Below, piece by piece: positions 1 to 7,008 of a DNA stretch of 64,000 bases (position 1 is the first letter of the stretch; every line of letters begins with the position of its first letter). Under the pieces are notes generated by a model. That model was not told the DNA's origin. It did no database searches and worked only from the letters and a program-made list of their open reading frames with translations. Source of the DNA: Salibacterium aidingense DSM 18341 (lineage in GTDB: Bacteria; Bacillota; Bacilli; Bacillales; Marinococcaceae); the NCBI RefSeq assembly GCF_000429685.1, contig NZ_AUCI01000002.1, positions 62,001 to 126,000 of the forward strand, in the 5' to 3' direction. The position numbers and the translations under genes were made by a program.

Positions 1-128
1 CCAAAAAGATAGTTTGGACGAACTGGAAACGAATAAGAGCTTTCGGATTATACTGGCATTTTGTAGATGTCGTGTGGGTGTTTATATTTACCATTGTTTA
101 CGTACTGGGGTCCCAGGGGATGTATTAG
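1..128 (+). CDS. ctaE: Cytochrome c (or quinol) oxidase subunit III, C-terminal end (partial)
   Basis: The gene runs in from the left edge; codons are in phase from base 3 and stop at TAG 126-128. The last ~41 residues contain the segment FGLYWHFVDVVWVFIFTIVY, which is the final transmembrane helix and signature end of heme-copper oxidase subunit III. Subunit III is an integral membrane part of the terminal oxidase. I cannot tell a cytochrome c oxidase (CtaE) from a quinol oxidase (QoxC) from this piece. The expected subunit IV gene does not follow; instead a repeat element begins almost at the stop codon, so the last few residues (GSQGMY) may not be ancestral. Confidence 0.8.
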   Translation, partial: KKIVWTNWKRIRAFGLYWHFVDVVWVFIFTIVYVLGSQGMY

Positions 129-200
129 AGCCGTGGCTGCGGAAAGCAAAATATTTTGACGCAGCGGTTGAAAAACGCAAAAATGGGGCCGGGACAGAAG
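118..200 (+). repeat. Dispersed intergenic repeat, degenerate copy A
   Basis: The stretch around 128-165 (GAGCCGTGGCTGCGGAAAGC, then a TATTTTGACGCAGCG core) matches the better preserved copy at 505-543. It begins at the stop codon of the oxidase subunit III gene. No coding sense is evident. Confidence 0.6.
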
Positions 201-277
201 GATAGGAGCCGGCCGAAAACCCGAACAAAACAATGACGATGGGATCGCTGCACCCGGTCACTGCGCTTTCTAGCTCA

Positions 278-306
278 CTTGGTAAAGAAGATCGCATTAC
301 CAAGTG
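278..306. other. Perfect inverted repeat without T-tract
   Basis: CACTTGGTA at 276-284 region pairs with TACCAAGTG about 12 bases later, giving a strong hairpin with no flanking T-run. It lies in the gene-free stretch 129-634 between two repeat copies. Function unknown; it may belong to the same repeat family. Confidence 0.4.
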
Positions 307-410
307 AATCTGGAGTCTCCGTGGCCGGCCTCGGCTGAATAGAGAGGGTGGTTGGGCCAAACGAAAGAAAAATTGGCAAAACGGACATCGTAGAGTTTAT
401 ATAACAAGAA

Positions 411-612
411 CGTCCATTCAGCGGAGTCAAAAGAGGTCGACTCCTGCGGGAAAAGCACGAGTCTCGAGACCCCGTAGGAAGTGGCTTTCTTCCGAGGAGG
501 CTCGAGCCGTGCCCGCGGAAAGCGACCTATTTTGACGCAGCGATAGAACAATACACAAAAATCCGAACGATTTTTTCCATAAATCGTTCGGATTTTTTTG
601 TCCTGGGAGCGT
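411..612 (+). repeat. Dispersed intergenic repeat, copy B, ending in a terminator-like hairpin
   Basis: A GC-rich foldback (GACTCCTGCGGG ... CTCGAG ... GTGCCCGCGGAAAGC) is followed by TTTTGACGCAGCG, an ACAAAAATCCGAACGAT hairpin and TTTTTTTGTCC. The same core and the same CCGAACGAT hairpin recur at 25141-25215 and, without the hairpin, at 118-200. Elements of this style are familiar in Bacillaceae intergenic DNA. It carries no plausible gene. The rest of 129-634 holds nothing else I can support. Confidence 0.7.
569..603. terminator. Bidirectional terminator-like hairpin
   Basis: ATCCGAACGATT and AATCGTTCGGAT form a 12-bp stem around TTTTCCAT, with T-runs on both strands. It is part of repeat copy B and is placed to end transcription of the minus-strand ytxG/ytxH-like pair. 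Confidence 0.7.
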
Positions 613-634
613 TGGTAACAGCCTTTGTTCTTCC

Positions 635-928
635 TTAGTTTTTATTCCAGTCCTTCATGGCCGAGGCTTCTGCCTCTTTTTTCACCGTGGAAATTTCACT
701 GCTGAAAAATTGGTGGCGTCCCCGTCCATACTCATGCAGTTTCTGCTTTCGCCCGCGGAGAGCGGCAGTCAATTTTTCAGGGGCATTTATGATGATATAA
801 ATGTTTTCTCCAACCTGCTTCCGGGTCGTTTTTCCGTCCTGCGGGCTGATCAGCATACAGAGGGTAAATAACGTACTAAAACCGGCAGCAGCTCCTTTTA
901 AATAATTGCTGCGAAATATACGCCTCAT
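635..928 (-). CDS. YtxH-like small membrane protein
   Basis: The 97-residue product has an N-terminal hydrophobic, glycine-containing helix (KGAAAGFSTLFTLCMLISP, about residues 11-30) followed by a basic, helical tail rich in Lys and Glu. That layout is typical of the YtxH/general-stress small proteins of bacilli. Its start overlaps the stop of the upstream DUF948 gene (ATGA at 925-928), so the two are almost certainly co-transcribed and translationally coupled. The pairing with a YtxG-like gene supports the assignment, though sequence resemblance to YtxH is weak. A bidirectional hairpin at 569-603 follows. No catalytic residues are visible and the molecular function is unknown. Confidence 0.6.
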   Translation of the reverse strand: MRRIFRSNYLKGAAAGFSTLFTLCMLISPQDGKTTRKQVGENIYIIINAPEKLTAALRGRKQKLHEYGRGRHQFFSSEISTVKKEAEASAMKDWNKN

Positions 929-1374
929 GAAGTTTCATTACTTTCCTTTATATTTTTTAAAGCCTTTCTTTTTTGAAATAGGTAATAGGCCAGGGCTGCT
1001 CCGCCGTAAATTCCGCCCAGATCTCTTTTCTCCGCACTGTCTTTCGCTTCGTCGGTGTTTTTCTTCATGGACATCGTGACATCCACAAGGGAAGAAGACA
1101 ACTTCCTGGAAGCTTCCCCTGCGTCTCCGAGAATATAAAACAAAGGATTAAGCGCGCGCATTTTTTCGTTTAAATCCAGCAGCGTTTCATTACTGTTGTG
1201 AATTACTACGCCAGTTTCTTTCATTACATCATCCAACTGATCAGGTAACTTCTCTACTGTTTTATTCACCCCGCTGAGGACGCTGCTTAAATTATTCAAG
1301 GCTTTGATCAGAAATATAACAAGTACGGCAAAAGCGATCGCAATAATAAGTAAACTGATTCCTAATATATCCAC
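925..1374 (-). CDS. ytxG: DUF948 (YtxG-type) membrane-anchored protein
   Basis: The 149-residue protein has one N-terminal transmembrane helix (residues 5-25, ISLLIIAIAFAVLVIFLIKA), then a long amphipathic helical region with the repeated pattern 'LNNLSSVLSGVNKTVEKLPDQ', typical of DUF948 proteins such as B. subtilis YtxG. A second weakly hydrophobic patch (GGIYGGAALAYYLF) lies near the C-terminus. In B. subtilis ytxG sits with ytxH in a stress-responsive operon. Here the downstream gene overlaps it by four bases. The start follows a purine-rich site GGGGGTTGT. Biochemical role is unknown. Confidence 0.75.
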   Translation of the reverse strand: MDILGISLLIIAIAFAVLVIFLIKALNNLSSVLSGVNKTVEKLPDQLDDVMKETGVVIHNSNETLLDLNEKMRALNPLFYILGDAGEASRKLSSSLVDVTMSMKKNTDEAKDSAEKRDLGGIYGGAALAYYLFQKRKALKNIKESNETS

Positions 1375-1434
1375 TGTACAACCCCCAATATATATTTTTC
1401 TCCTATTTTATCACGAAAATACGACATATGTTTG

Positions 1435-1771
1435 TTATTCTCTCTGATTTTCAACAACATCCAATAAATCCCCGATATATTCTCCGATAATCGGCATTGT
1501 TTCAAACTGAGCTAAAATGAAAAACAAAAGAGCGAGGGACTAGGGCGGTCCCCGCCGTTAATCCAACACCCCGGGCGGCTCCGGCAATCAGATTGGTCTT
1601 AATCACTTCGCCCGGACTGGTGAAATGATAGGCCATATCCTTCATTCTAGATTTTGTTGTTATTTCCTCAAATTTGTCTATCAGCCTTTCCAGTTTTTGC
1701 ATTTCCTGTCTGTCCGGCGTTTCTCTTCTTATCTCGAGACGCCTGTTTTTTACTTCATCCTGATCGTTCAC
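1435..1771 (-). pseudogene. DUF5665-type small membrane protein, frameshifted
   Basis: Reading from ATG 1771 gives a charged, coiled N-terminus, then NLIAGAARGVGLTAGTALV, the start of a membrane helix typical of DUF5665 proteins, after which the frame runs into a non-hydrophobic tail and stops at 1502. Removing one base from the GGG at 1536-1538 (plus strand) restores a hydrophobic continuation LALLFFILAQFETMPIIGEY followed by IGDLLDVVENQRE and a stop at 1435-1437, for 111 residues in all. The restored tail fits the family so well that a single-base insertion is the best explanation. It could be a real recent mutation or a sequencing error. The family's function is unknown. Confidence 0.75.
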
Positions 1772-1853
1772 ATTAAGCCTCCTCTTCCCGATTCGACGGC
1801 ATTCTGCTTTTCTTTACCCTTCCGGTTTCCACTTTAAACGCTACAACAAAAAA

Positions 1854-1880
1854 CTCCGGTAGGAAACCGGAGCAAAAAAA
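1854..1880. terminator. Bidirectional terminator
   Basis: CTCCGGT (1854-1860) pairs with ACCGGAG (1866-1872) around AGGAA, flanked by A-run and T-run on each side. It separates the pterin dehydratase gene from the DUF5665 gene on the minus strand. Confidence 0.75.
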
Positions 1881-1883
1881 TCA

Positions 1884-2177
1884 TTATGTGATTTCATCAA
1901 AAATGCGGTTGTAAGCTTGGGCGGAGTTAATATCTTTTTCTGTTATTCCGCCTTGATCATGGGTAGAGAGCCTTACAGTTATTGCGGTGTGGTCAATCGT
2001 AATATGGGGGTGATGCTGGACCTCTTCCGCATGTTGGGAAATTTTATCCACGAAAGAAATGCCTGTTAAAAAATCCTGAAAAGAAAAATGGCGCTCAATT
2101 GTTTTAGCATCCGCACGTTCCCAGCCGTCCAACCCATCCAGTTCCTTCTCAATCGTTTCATTGTCCAACGTACTCAT
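1884..2177 (-). CDS. phhB: Pterin-4a-carbinolamine dehydratase
   Basis: The 97-residue product carries the family signature EVQHHPHITI followed by STHDQGGITEKD; the histidine cluster and the aspartate of the second motif form the active site. Members dehydrate 4a-hydroxytetrahydropterin during recycling of the pterin cofactor, and many bacilli carry the gene without phenylalanine hydroxylase nearby, as here. Length matches the family (about 95-110). The start is preceded by AAGGAGGGT at good spacing. It is transcribed alone and ends at the hairpin 1854-1880. Substrate in this organism is not shown by context. Confidence 0.9.
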   Translation of the reverse strand: MSTLDNETIEKELDGLDGWERADAKTIERHFSFQDFLTGISFVDKISQHAEEVQHHPHITIDHTAITVRLSTHDQGGITEKDINSAQAYNRIFDEIT

Positions 2178-2319
2178 AAGGACCCTCCTTTTATTATTTC
2201 CAGCATAATGTTACCACGTTGAAGCAAATGTTAAACATATATCCTGGAAGATCCTCCGAAAAGGCGTAAAGAAGCTGAAAAAAGGGAAGGATTTTTAACA
2301 TAAGAAAGGAGAATCCATC

Positions 2320-3162
2320 ATGGACAAACATAAAGGAGACGCGGTGAATGAATACGGAAGATTGAAAGAAGTATTGATGTGTCCGCCGGAGAGAATGAAA
2401 ATCAAACAGCCATTGAATAATACACAGGAACAATACAAAAAAGAAAACATTGATAAGAATAAAGCCGTAAAACAGCATCAGAACCTTCAAAACGTGCTGA
2501 AAGAAAACGGGGTGCGTGTCCATTTGCTGACCCCCGAAGAAGGACTGCCGGAACAAGTTTTCACACGGGATCTTGGATTCGCTTCGGACCAGGGGCTTAT
2601 TATCGGACAGATGAATATGAGTTTGAGGGAACCTGAAACGGCGTATGTGAAACAGTGGTTTGATCATAATCAATGGGAGTACCAAGAAATGACCTCTGGA
2701 GCATTGGAAGGAGGGGATGTACTAATAGACGGGGACCTCCTTTTTGCAGGAAACAGCAGCAGAACCACAAAAACAGCGATTGAAGAATTGACAGCGTTAT
2801 TCCCGGATAAAAAAGTCATCAGCATGCCCCTGGAGAGAAAATATCTGCATTTGGATTGTGTGTTTAACATCATCTCACCCGGGACGGCACTTCTTTTTCC
2901 CCCGGCTCTGCCCGTGAAAACGGTCCGGGAGATAGGGATGCATTATCGTACGATTACTATCAATGAATGGGAACAGTTTCAGCTTGCTGCTAATGTTCTC
3001 TCGATAGGCAGCAATACAATTATCAGCATGCCGCAAAACAAATCAGTGAATGAAAAGATGAGAGCCTGGGGATTTCATGTTATTGAAGTGGAATTATCTG
3101 AGATTATTAAATCAGGCGGCGCCTTTCGCTGTGTGACCTTCCCTCTGGTGAAAAGCAAGTAA
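2320..3162 (+). CDS. Dimethylarginine dimethylaminohydrolase / amidinotransferase-fold family protein
   Basis: This 280-residue protein belongs to the arginine-deiminase fold (pentein) hydrolases. Visible motifs are FTRDLGF (about residue 86), LEGGDVL (about 127), the catalytic histidine segment YLHLDCVFN and the C-terminal nucleophile in GGAFRCVTFPL (Cys271). The family hydrolyses or transfers guanidine groups; DDAH releases citrulline and dimethylamine from dimethylarginine. The N-terminal VNEYGRLKEVLMCPPE and the cysteine near the end resemble B. subtilis YkgA. A strong GAAAGGAGAA site precedes ATG 2320. Exact substrate is not determined by the sequence. The gene stands alone, ahead of the riboswitch-controlled unit. 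Confidence 0.85.
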   Translation: MDKHKGDAVNEYGRLKEVLMCPPERMKIKQPLNNTQEQYKKENIDKNKAVKQHQNLQNVLKENGVRVHLLTPEEGLPEQVFTRDLGFASDQGLIIGQMNMSLREPETAYVKQWFDHNQWEYQEMTSGALEGGDVLIDGDLLFAGNSSRTTKTAIEELTALFPDKKVISMPLERKYLHLDCVFNIISPGTALLFPPALPVKTVREIGMHYRTITINEWEQFQLAANVLSIGSNTIISMPQNKSVNEKMRAWGFHVIEVELSEIIKSGGAFRCVTFPLVKSK

Positions 3163-3176
3163 TTTCTTGTCGGTTG

Positions 3177-3205
3177 TTGTCAAATTTCAAAAGGAGGGCT
3201 ATACT
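3177..3205 (+). promoter_or_regulatory. SigA-type promoter driving the c-di-GMP riboswitch
   Basis: TTGTCA (3177-3182), a 17-base spacer and TATACT (3200-3205) form a near-consensus SigA promoter, about 50 bases before the aptamer. Confidence 0.7.
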
Positions 3206-3257
3206 ATATAAAATGAGACTATATGCTTAATTCTGTGTTCTCGGAAAAGTTCTGATG

Positions 3258-3340
3258 AAACGGGCAAATCTGTTGAAAAACGGAGGCGCAAAGCCGTGGG
3301 CCTAAAGCGTTCATACCGTCTGGGCAGCCGGGCTGCCATC
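3258..3340 (+). ncRNA. Cyclic-di-GMP-I (GEMM) riboswitch aptamer
   Basis: The GEMM core is recognisable: CGGGCAAAT, a TCTGTT-GAAA-AACGGA stem with the GAAA tetraloop, GGCGCAAAGCC, GGGCCTAAAG and the closing arm GGGCAGCCGGGCTGCC. These match the order of the Vibrio Vc2 aptamer. The final arm GGCTGCC (3331-3337) can pair instead with GGCAGCC downstream (3363-3369), giving mutually exclusive structures, so ligand binding is predicted to favour read-through. Confidence 0.88.
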
Positions 3341-3376
3341 TTTTATTTTTGCTCCTATCCGTGGCAGCCTTTCTTT
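3331..3376 (+). terminator. Expression-platform terminator of the c-di-GMP riboswitch
   Basis: GGCTGCCA (3331-3338) pairs with TGGCAGCC (3362-3369), followed by TTTCTTTC. The 5' half overlaps the last stem of the aptamer, the usual design of a transcription-control 'on' switch. Confidence 0.6.
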
Positions 3377-3411
3377 CGTCAGGTCTATATAAAGAATAGA
3401 AAGAAGGTATT

Positions 3412-3978
3412 TTGTCATGCGTGAGTGTGCTCCTAATCGCTTTTATGCCCTATATTTCTCCACTTTTTCATGACAAAAGGCCTGTTTTTTTAAGCCCGTC
3501 CACAATGCAGAGAATTCACTCTATCGTACCGAGACTTCGTGAACCTGTGTTTATTAAGGATGATATCAGCAGGGCGGCCGCGCTTCTTTCCAATGAAATA
3601 GAATATTCATTTGATTGTAGTGATGCAAAGAAAGACAATGTTATATCAGCTGCAAAAGACCTAATGTCCAATTCATTAAAATACGCCGGTAATGGATTGT
3701 TATCTTTATACGGGAATCACAGACGAATTTATTTGTTAATGGAAGACCAGGGGCCGGGCCTTGAAGCTCCCATACTTAAGGAAGCCATCCATTCTCCTGG
3801 ACTGGCGGGTCCGCATACACTGGGGAGAGGGCTTCACCGTATTTCCGTTGCCTCTGATAAAATGGCTTTTTACCGCGACAGCAATCTTACGGCTATCGCC
3901 GCGATTTTTTTCCTACCTCAACAGCGGCATGACTGCCATGCTGGAGGGAAAAGAAAGGATAGGGAACCTAAGCGTTAA
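3412..3978 (+). CDS. RsbT/RsbW-like ATP-binding (GHKL) regulatory protein under c-di-GMP riboswitch
   Basis: Residues from about 48 to 168 form a small GHKL ATPase domain: N-box KDLMSNSLKYAG, G1 box EDQGPGLE and G2-like LGRGLHRIS. The size and lack of a sensor or dimerisation domain point to the anti-sigma/switch kinases (RsbT, RsbW, SpoIIAB) rather than a histidine kinase. The N-terminal ~45 residues do not look like the family. The start is uncertain: TTG 3412 is in frame but only 3 bases from the AGAAGGT site, while ATG 3417 is ideally spaced yet opens an 18-codon reading frame ending at 3473; ATG 3505 is another in-frame choice without a good site. No anti-anti-sigma or sigma gene lies beside it. 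Its target is unknown. Confidence 0.65.
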   Translation: MSCVSVLLIAFMPYISPLFHDKRPVFLSPSTMQRIHSIVPRLREPVFIKDDISRAAALLSNEIEYSFDCSDAKKDNVISAAKDLMSNSLKYAGNGLLSLYGNHRRIYLLMEDQGPGLEAPILKEAIHSPGLAGPHTLGRGLHRISVASDKMAFYRDSNLTAIAAIFFLPQQRHDCHAGGKRKDREPKR

Positions 3979-3988
3979 AAGTAGGTTC

Positions 3989-4025
3989 TTCATAAATCCG
4001 GCGTCTCCTTATCCCCGGATTTATG
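3989..4025 (+). terminator. Hairpin after the GHKL gene
   Basis: CATAAATCCGG and CCGGATTTATG form an 11-bp stem about 12 bases after the stop codon. The T-run is missing, so it may be a weak terminator or an mRNA 3' end protector. Confidence 0.5.
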
Positions 4026-4127
4026 TAAATCGATAAAAATCCCTTGTAATTGAAGAAAAATACAATTAAAATATTAATGGAAAACCCCCGCTTGAAAAGT
4101 GTAGTGGTTTTTCCGTGGTTTACATAC

Positions 4128-4145
4128 AGACTGACCAGTCGGTCT
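4128..4145. promoter_or_regulatory. Putative operator of the TetR-family regulator
   Basis: AGACTGACCAGTCGGTCT is an 18-base imperfect palindrome (14 of 18 positions symmetric) located 82 bases before accC. The GACC/GGTC arms are typical of TetR-family operators, and a TetR gene is the second gene of this operon, so autoregulation is likely. The pairing of this site with that regulator is inference. Confidence 0.55.
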
Positions 4146-4227
4146 CTTGCTGCTTCTGAGTAGACCGTTATGATTTTCAAACATTGGAATACGAATTGGA
4201 AGCAATTATGGAGAGAAGGTGGAAACG

Positions 4228-5574
4228 ATGTTTAAGAGAGTTTTAGTAGCAAACCGAGGGGAGATTGCTGTAAGGGTTATACGTGCATGCCGGGAACTTG
4301 GCATTGAAACAGTAGCAGTTCATTCGGATGCGGATCGGGAAGCCCTGCATGTATTAATGGCGGATGAAGCGTACTGCATAGGGCCCCGCTCCTCGGCGGA
4401 AAGTTATTTAAACAAAACAAATTTAATAGCCACAGCTTTAAAGACCGGGGCCGATGCTGTTCACCCCGGATATGGTTTTTTATCGGAAAACGCTGAATTT
4501 GCGGAGATATGCCATGATCATAACCTCACGTTTATAGGGCCCTCTGCAGAAGCCATCAGTAAGATGGGAGCTAAAGCCATGGCCAGAGAGACGATGGAGG
4601 CAGCGGGAGTTCCTATTGTTCCCGGGACAGATGGTATCATTGAAAACGAAGAGGACGCGGTGGAACTGGCTGAAAAGATTGGTTACCCTGTCATTGTCAA
4701 AGCCACAGCTGGCGGCGGCGGTAAAGGGATGAGAGTGGCTCACGATTCAGACGACCTCCGACATGCGATTCAGATGGCCCAGCAGGAAGCAGCTACCGCT
4801 TTCGGGAATGCAGGGGTTTACATGGAAAAGTTTGTAGAAGAGCCTCGCCATGTTGAAATACAGATCATGGCAGATACCCATGGAAATGTTGTCCATTTTG
4901 GAGAAAGAGATTGTTCGATTCAACGCAGACACCAAAAATTGGTGGAAGAAGCCCCATCGCCTGCCTTGGATGAAAAAACCAGAGAAGAAATGGGAAGGGC
5001 TGCAGTAGATGCTGCAAAAGCCGTGGATTATTGCGGTGCGGGAACAGTGGAATTTTTGCTGGATAAACACAAAGAATTTTATTTTATGGAAATGAACACA
5101 AGAATCCAGGTGGAACACCCAGTGACAGAGGAAGTGACCGGAGTGGATCTGGTTAAAGAACAGATATTGGCTGCTGCCGGCTTTCCTTTGTCTTATGCCC
5201 AGGAGGATATTTCTATAGAAGGATGGGCCATTGAATGCCGTGTGAATGCAGAAAATCCAGAGCGGAATTTTATGCCGTCCCCTGGGAAGATTGACACCTA
5301 TCTGCCTCCGGGAGGCTTTGGGGTACGAGTGGACAGTGCTGTCTATCCGGGTTACACCATTACCCCGCATTATGATTCCATGGTCGCTAAGCTTATCGTG
5401 AAAGGTACGACAAGGGAAGAAGCCATCCAGAGGATGAAACGGGCTTTATCAGAATTTGTGGTAGAAGGAGTGTATACTACCATTCCTTTCCATTTAGCAT
5501 TAATGGATCATGCTGCCTTTCAGGAAGGTGATTTTACTACAGGGTTTCTGGAGCAGTATAAGATTTTGGAATAA
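4228..5574 (+). CDS. accC: Biotin carboxylase subunit of an acyl-CoA carboxylase
   Basis: The 448-residue enzyme starts [20 protein letters not shown] at ATG 4228, 6 bases after GAGAAGGTGG; the in-frame GTG 4219 lies inside that site and is unlikely. It has the biotin carboxylase N-domain, the ATP-grasp domain with glycine loop GGGGKGMRV, the catalytic stretch [16 protein letters not shown] and the C-terminal domain. It carboxylates biotin on BCCP using ATP and bicarbonate. Uniquely, a TetR regulator gene separates it from the BCCP gene, and no carboxyltransferase genes are in the window, so it may serve a dedicated acyl-CoA carboxylase or be the housekeeping AccC; I cannot decide between them. 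A TetR-type palindrome lies upstream. Confidence 0.93.
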   Translation: MFKRVLVANRGEIAVRVIRACRELGIETVAVHSDADREALHVLMADEAYCIGPRSSAESYLNKTNLIATALKTGADAVHPGYGFLSENAEFAEICHDHNLTFIGPSAEAISKMGAKAMARETMEAAGVPIVPGTDGIIENEEDAVELAEKIGYPVIVKATAGGGGKGMRVAHDSDDLRHAIQMAQQEAATAFGNAGVYMEKFVEEPRHVEIQIMADTHGNVVHFGERDCSIQRRHQKLVEEAPSPALDEKTREEMGRAAVDAAKAVDYCGAGTVEFLLDKHKEFYFMEMNTRIQVEHPVTEEVTGVDLVKEQILAAAGFPLSYAQEDISIEGWAIECRVNAENPERNFMPSPGKIDTYLPPGGFGVRVDSAVYPGYTITPHYDSMVAKLIVKGTTREEAIQRMKRALSEFVVEGVYTTIPFHLALMDHAAFQEGDFTTGFLEQYKILE

Positions 5575-5601
5575 AGTTCAGATAGAAGGCAGGTGATACC
5601 A

Positions 5602-6234
5602 GTGCCGGCAAAATCAACAAAGCAAAGAATCACAGAGGCTGCCCTAAAGCTGTTTGAAGAATTTGGTTTTCATGCGGTAACTGTTGATAAAATAGTACAG
5701 GAAAGTGGTACTTCCAAGGGCGGCTTTTATCACAACTTTAAGTCAAAAGATGAACTGCTGTACACTATTCATGAATCATTTATTTCCTATATTATAGATA
5801 AAGCGCATCAAGCTCACGCAAGCTGGAGTACTCCGGCGGAAAAGTTATATGAAACGGTCCATTCTTTCGTGCGCATGTTTGAAGTTTACCAAGCCCATGT
5901 CACTGTGTTTTACCAAGAAAGTCTGTACTTATCCCCCGTTTACTTTGATAGCATTAAAAAAAAGCGGGACCGTTACAAAGACATGATGTTTTCGGTGGTG
6001 AAGGAAGGTAAACAGCAGGGGGAATTCCGGCATGAACTGCCTGTACCTATTACATCGATGGCGATTTTTGGCATGATAAATTGGACGTACAAATGGTACA
6101 AAGCGGAAGGAGAATACAGCATCCGTGAAATTGCTGACATTTACGCGGATCTCATCATGCAGGCTGTTCTTACGGAAGAAGCGAGGAATAAAAAAGACTA
6201 TCAGCGGTTTTTCCTGGGACATAAAGTAATGTAA
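5602..6234 (+). CDS. TetR/AcrR-family transcriptional regulator
   Basis: About 210 residues. The N-terminal helix-turn-helix is classic TetR: KQRITEAALKLFEEFGFHAV, then VDKIVQESGTSKGGFYHNFK. The C-terminal two thirds is a helical ligand-binding domain rich in aromatic residues. Two GTG starts are possible (5593 and 5602); 5602 is better spaced from GGCAGGTGAT. It is sandwiched between accC and accB with gaps of about 27 and 44 bases, so it is part of their transcript. It most probably senses a fatty-acid or acyl-CoA-type signal and represses the operon through the palindrome at 4128-4145; both points are inferred from position only. Confidence 0.85.
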   Translation: MPAKSTKQRITEAALKLFEEFGFHAVTVDKIVQESGTSKGGFYHNFKSKDELLYTIHESFISYIIDKAHQAHASWSTPAEKLYETVHSFVRMFEVYQAHVTVFYQESLYLSPVYFDSIKKKRDRYKDMMFSVVKEGKQQGEFRHELPVPITSMAIFGMINWTYKWYKAEGEYSIREIADIYADLIMQAVLTEEARNKKDYQRFFLGHKVM

Positions 6235-6278
6235 ATCAACGTCGTGCTTCAAAAATAGATAATCGAGGAGTGTAACCA

Positions 6279-6749
6279 ATGTTTACGATGGATGAAATCA
6301 AAGAGTTGATACGTGCGGTAGATGAATCGACGGTGGGAGAACTTGAGATCCGCGGAGAAACAAAAGAAAAATTGACAATCAGAAAAGAGGGGAACGGAGA
6401 TGCGGTGCCGGTTCAGCCTCAGCCTGTACAGCAGGCTGCTCCGGCTCCGGCAGCAGAACCTGCAAAGGGGACAGAAACCGTCCAGTCTGAGGAAAAGAAA
6501 GATGATAACCTCCAGGAAATTGTGTCGCCAATGGTAGGCACATTTTACAGGTCCCCTTCTCCAGAAGCTGACATGTACGTAAAAGAAGGAGATCAGGTGA
6601 AAGAAGACAGTGTCGTTTGTATCATAGAAGCTATGAAGCTGATGAATGAATTGGAAGCCGAAGTTTCCGGGGAACTTGTTGAAGTGTTAGTAGACAATGG
6701 TGAACTTGTGGAATATGGACAACCCTTATTTTTGGTGAAACATAAGTAA
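6279..6749 (+). CDS. accB: Biotin carboxyl carrier protein of acetyl-CoA carboxylase
   Basis: The 156-residue protein has the three expected parts: an N-terminal helical AccC-interaction segment (residues 1-37), a Pro/Ala/Gln-rich linker (about 41-70) and a biotinyl domain (about 80-156). The biotin attachment motif [10 protein letters not shown] is intact with Lys120 as the acceptor, and the upstream [14 protein letters not shown] is the usual domain start. The protein carries carboxybiotin between biotin carboxylase and carboxyltransferase. GAGGAGTGT precedes ATG 6279. It is the third gene of accC-tetR-accB. Confidence 0.93.
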   Translation: MFTMDEIKELIRAVDESTVGELEIRGETKEKLTIRKEGNGDAVPVQPQPVQQAAPAPAAEPAKGTETVQSEEKKDDNLQEIVSPMVGTFYRSPSPEADMYVKEGDQVKEDSVVCIIEAMKLMNELEAEVSGELVEVLVDNGELVEYGQPLFLVKHK

Positions 6750-6794
6750 AAAAACGGAGTATTTCCAGAACGGACCCTGGAATGTTTCCAGACA

Positions 6795-6960
6795 CCAGTT
6801 TTCTTTTCGCTGCGAGCGGGAGGACATTTATTCCGTTATTCCCTCTTTTTGACGTAAAAAAAGCAGCCCAGGGCCAGAATAGCGGAACATATGTCCAAAA
6901 AAGCTGCCACAGGCCCCTCATTCTGCCATTTAACGGAACAGATGTCCGCAAGGTGCTCTA
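6795..6960. repeat. Short repeated GGACAT/ATGTCC motifs in intergenic DNA
   Basis: The gap 6750-7008 holds three related copies: GGACATTTATTCCGTTATTCC near 6823, GCGGAACATATGTCC near 6882 and ACGGAACAGATGTCCGC near 6934. The first is inverted relative to the other two, so the DNA can fold back. Repeats of this kind are frequent between Bacillaceae genes. No coding sense is seen. Confidence 0.5.
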
Positions 6961-6972
6961 GAGAGAGGAAGG

Positions 6973-7008
6973 GACGGATCTTGGTTAATTTCCCCAAGAT
7001 CCGTTTTC
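6973..7008. terminator. Terminator between accB and the convergent membrane gene
   Basis: ACGGATCTTGG and CCAAGATCCGT form an 11-bp stem followed by TTTTCTT on the plus strand. It can end transcription from either side. Confidence 0.75.

Noticed and set aside
4747-5370. Long open frame on the minus strand inside accC
   Set aside because: It lies wholly within a clear accC gene, has no ribosome site and shows no recognisable family; a frame shadow.
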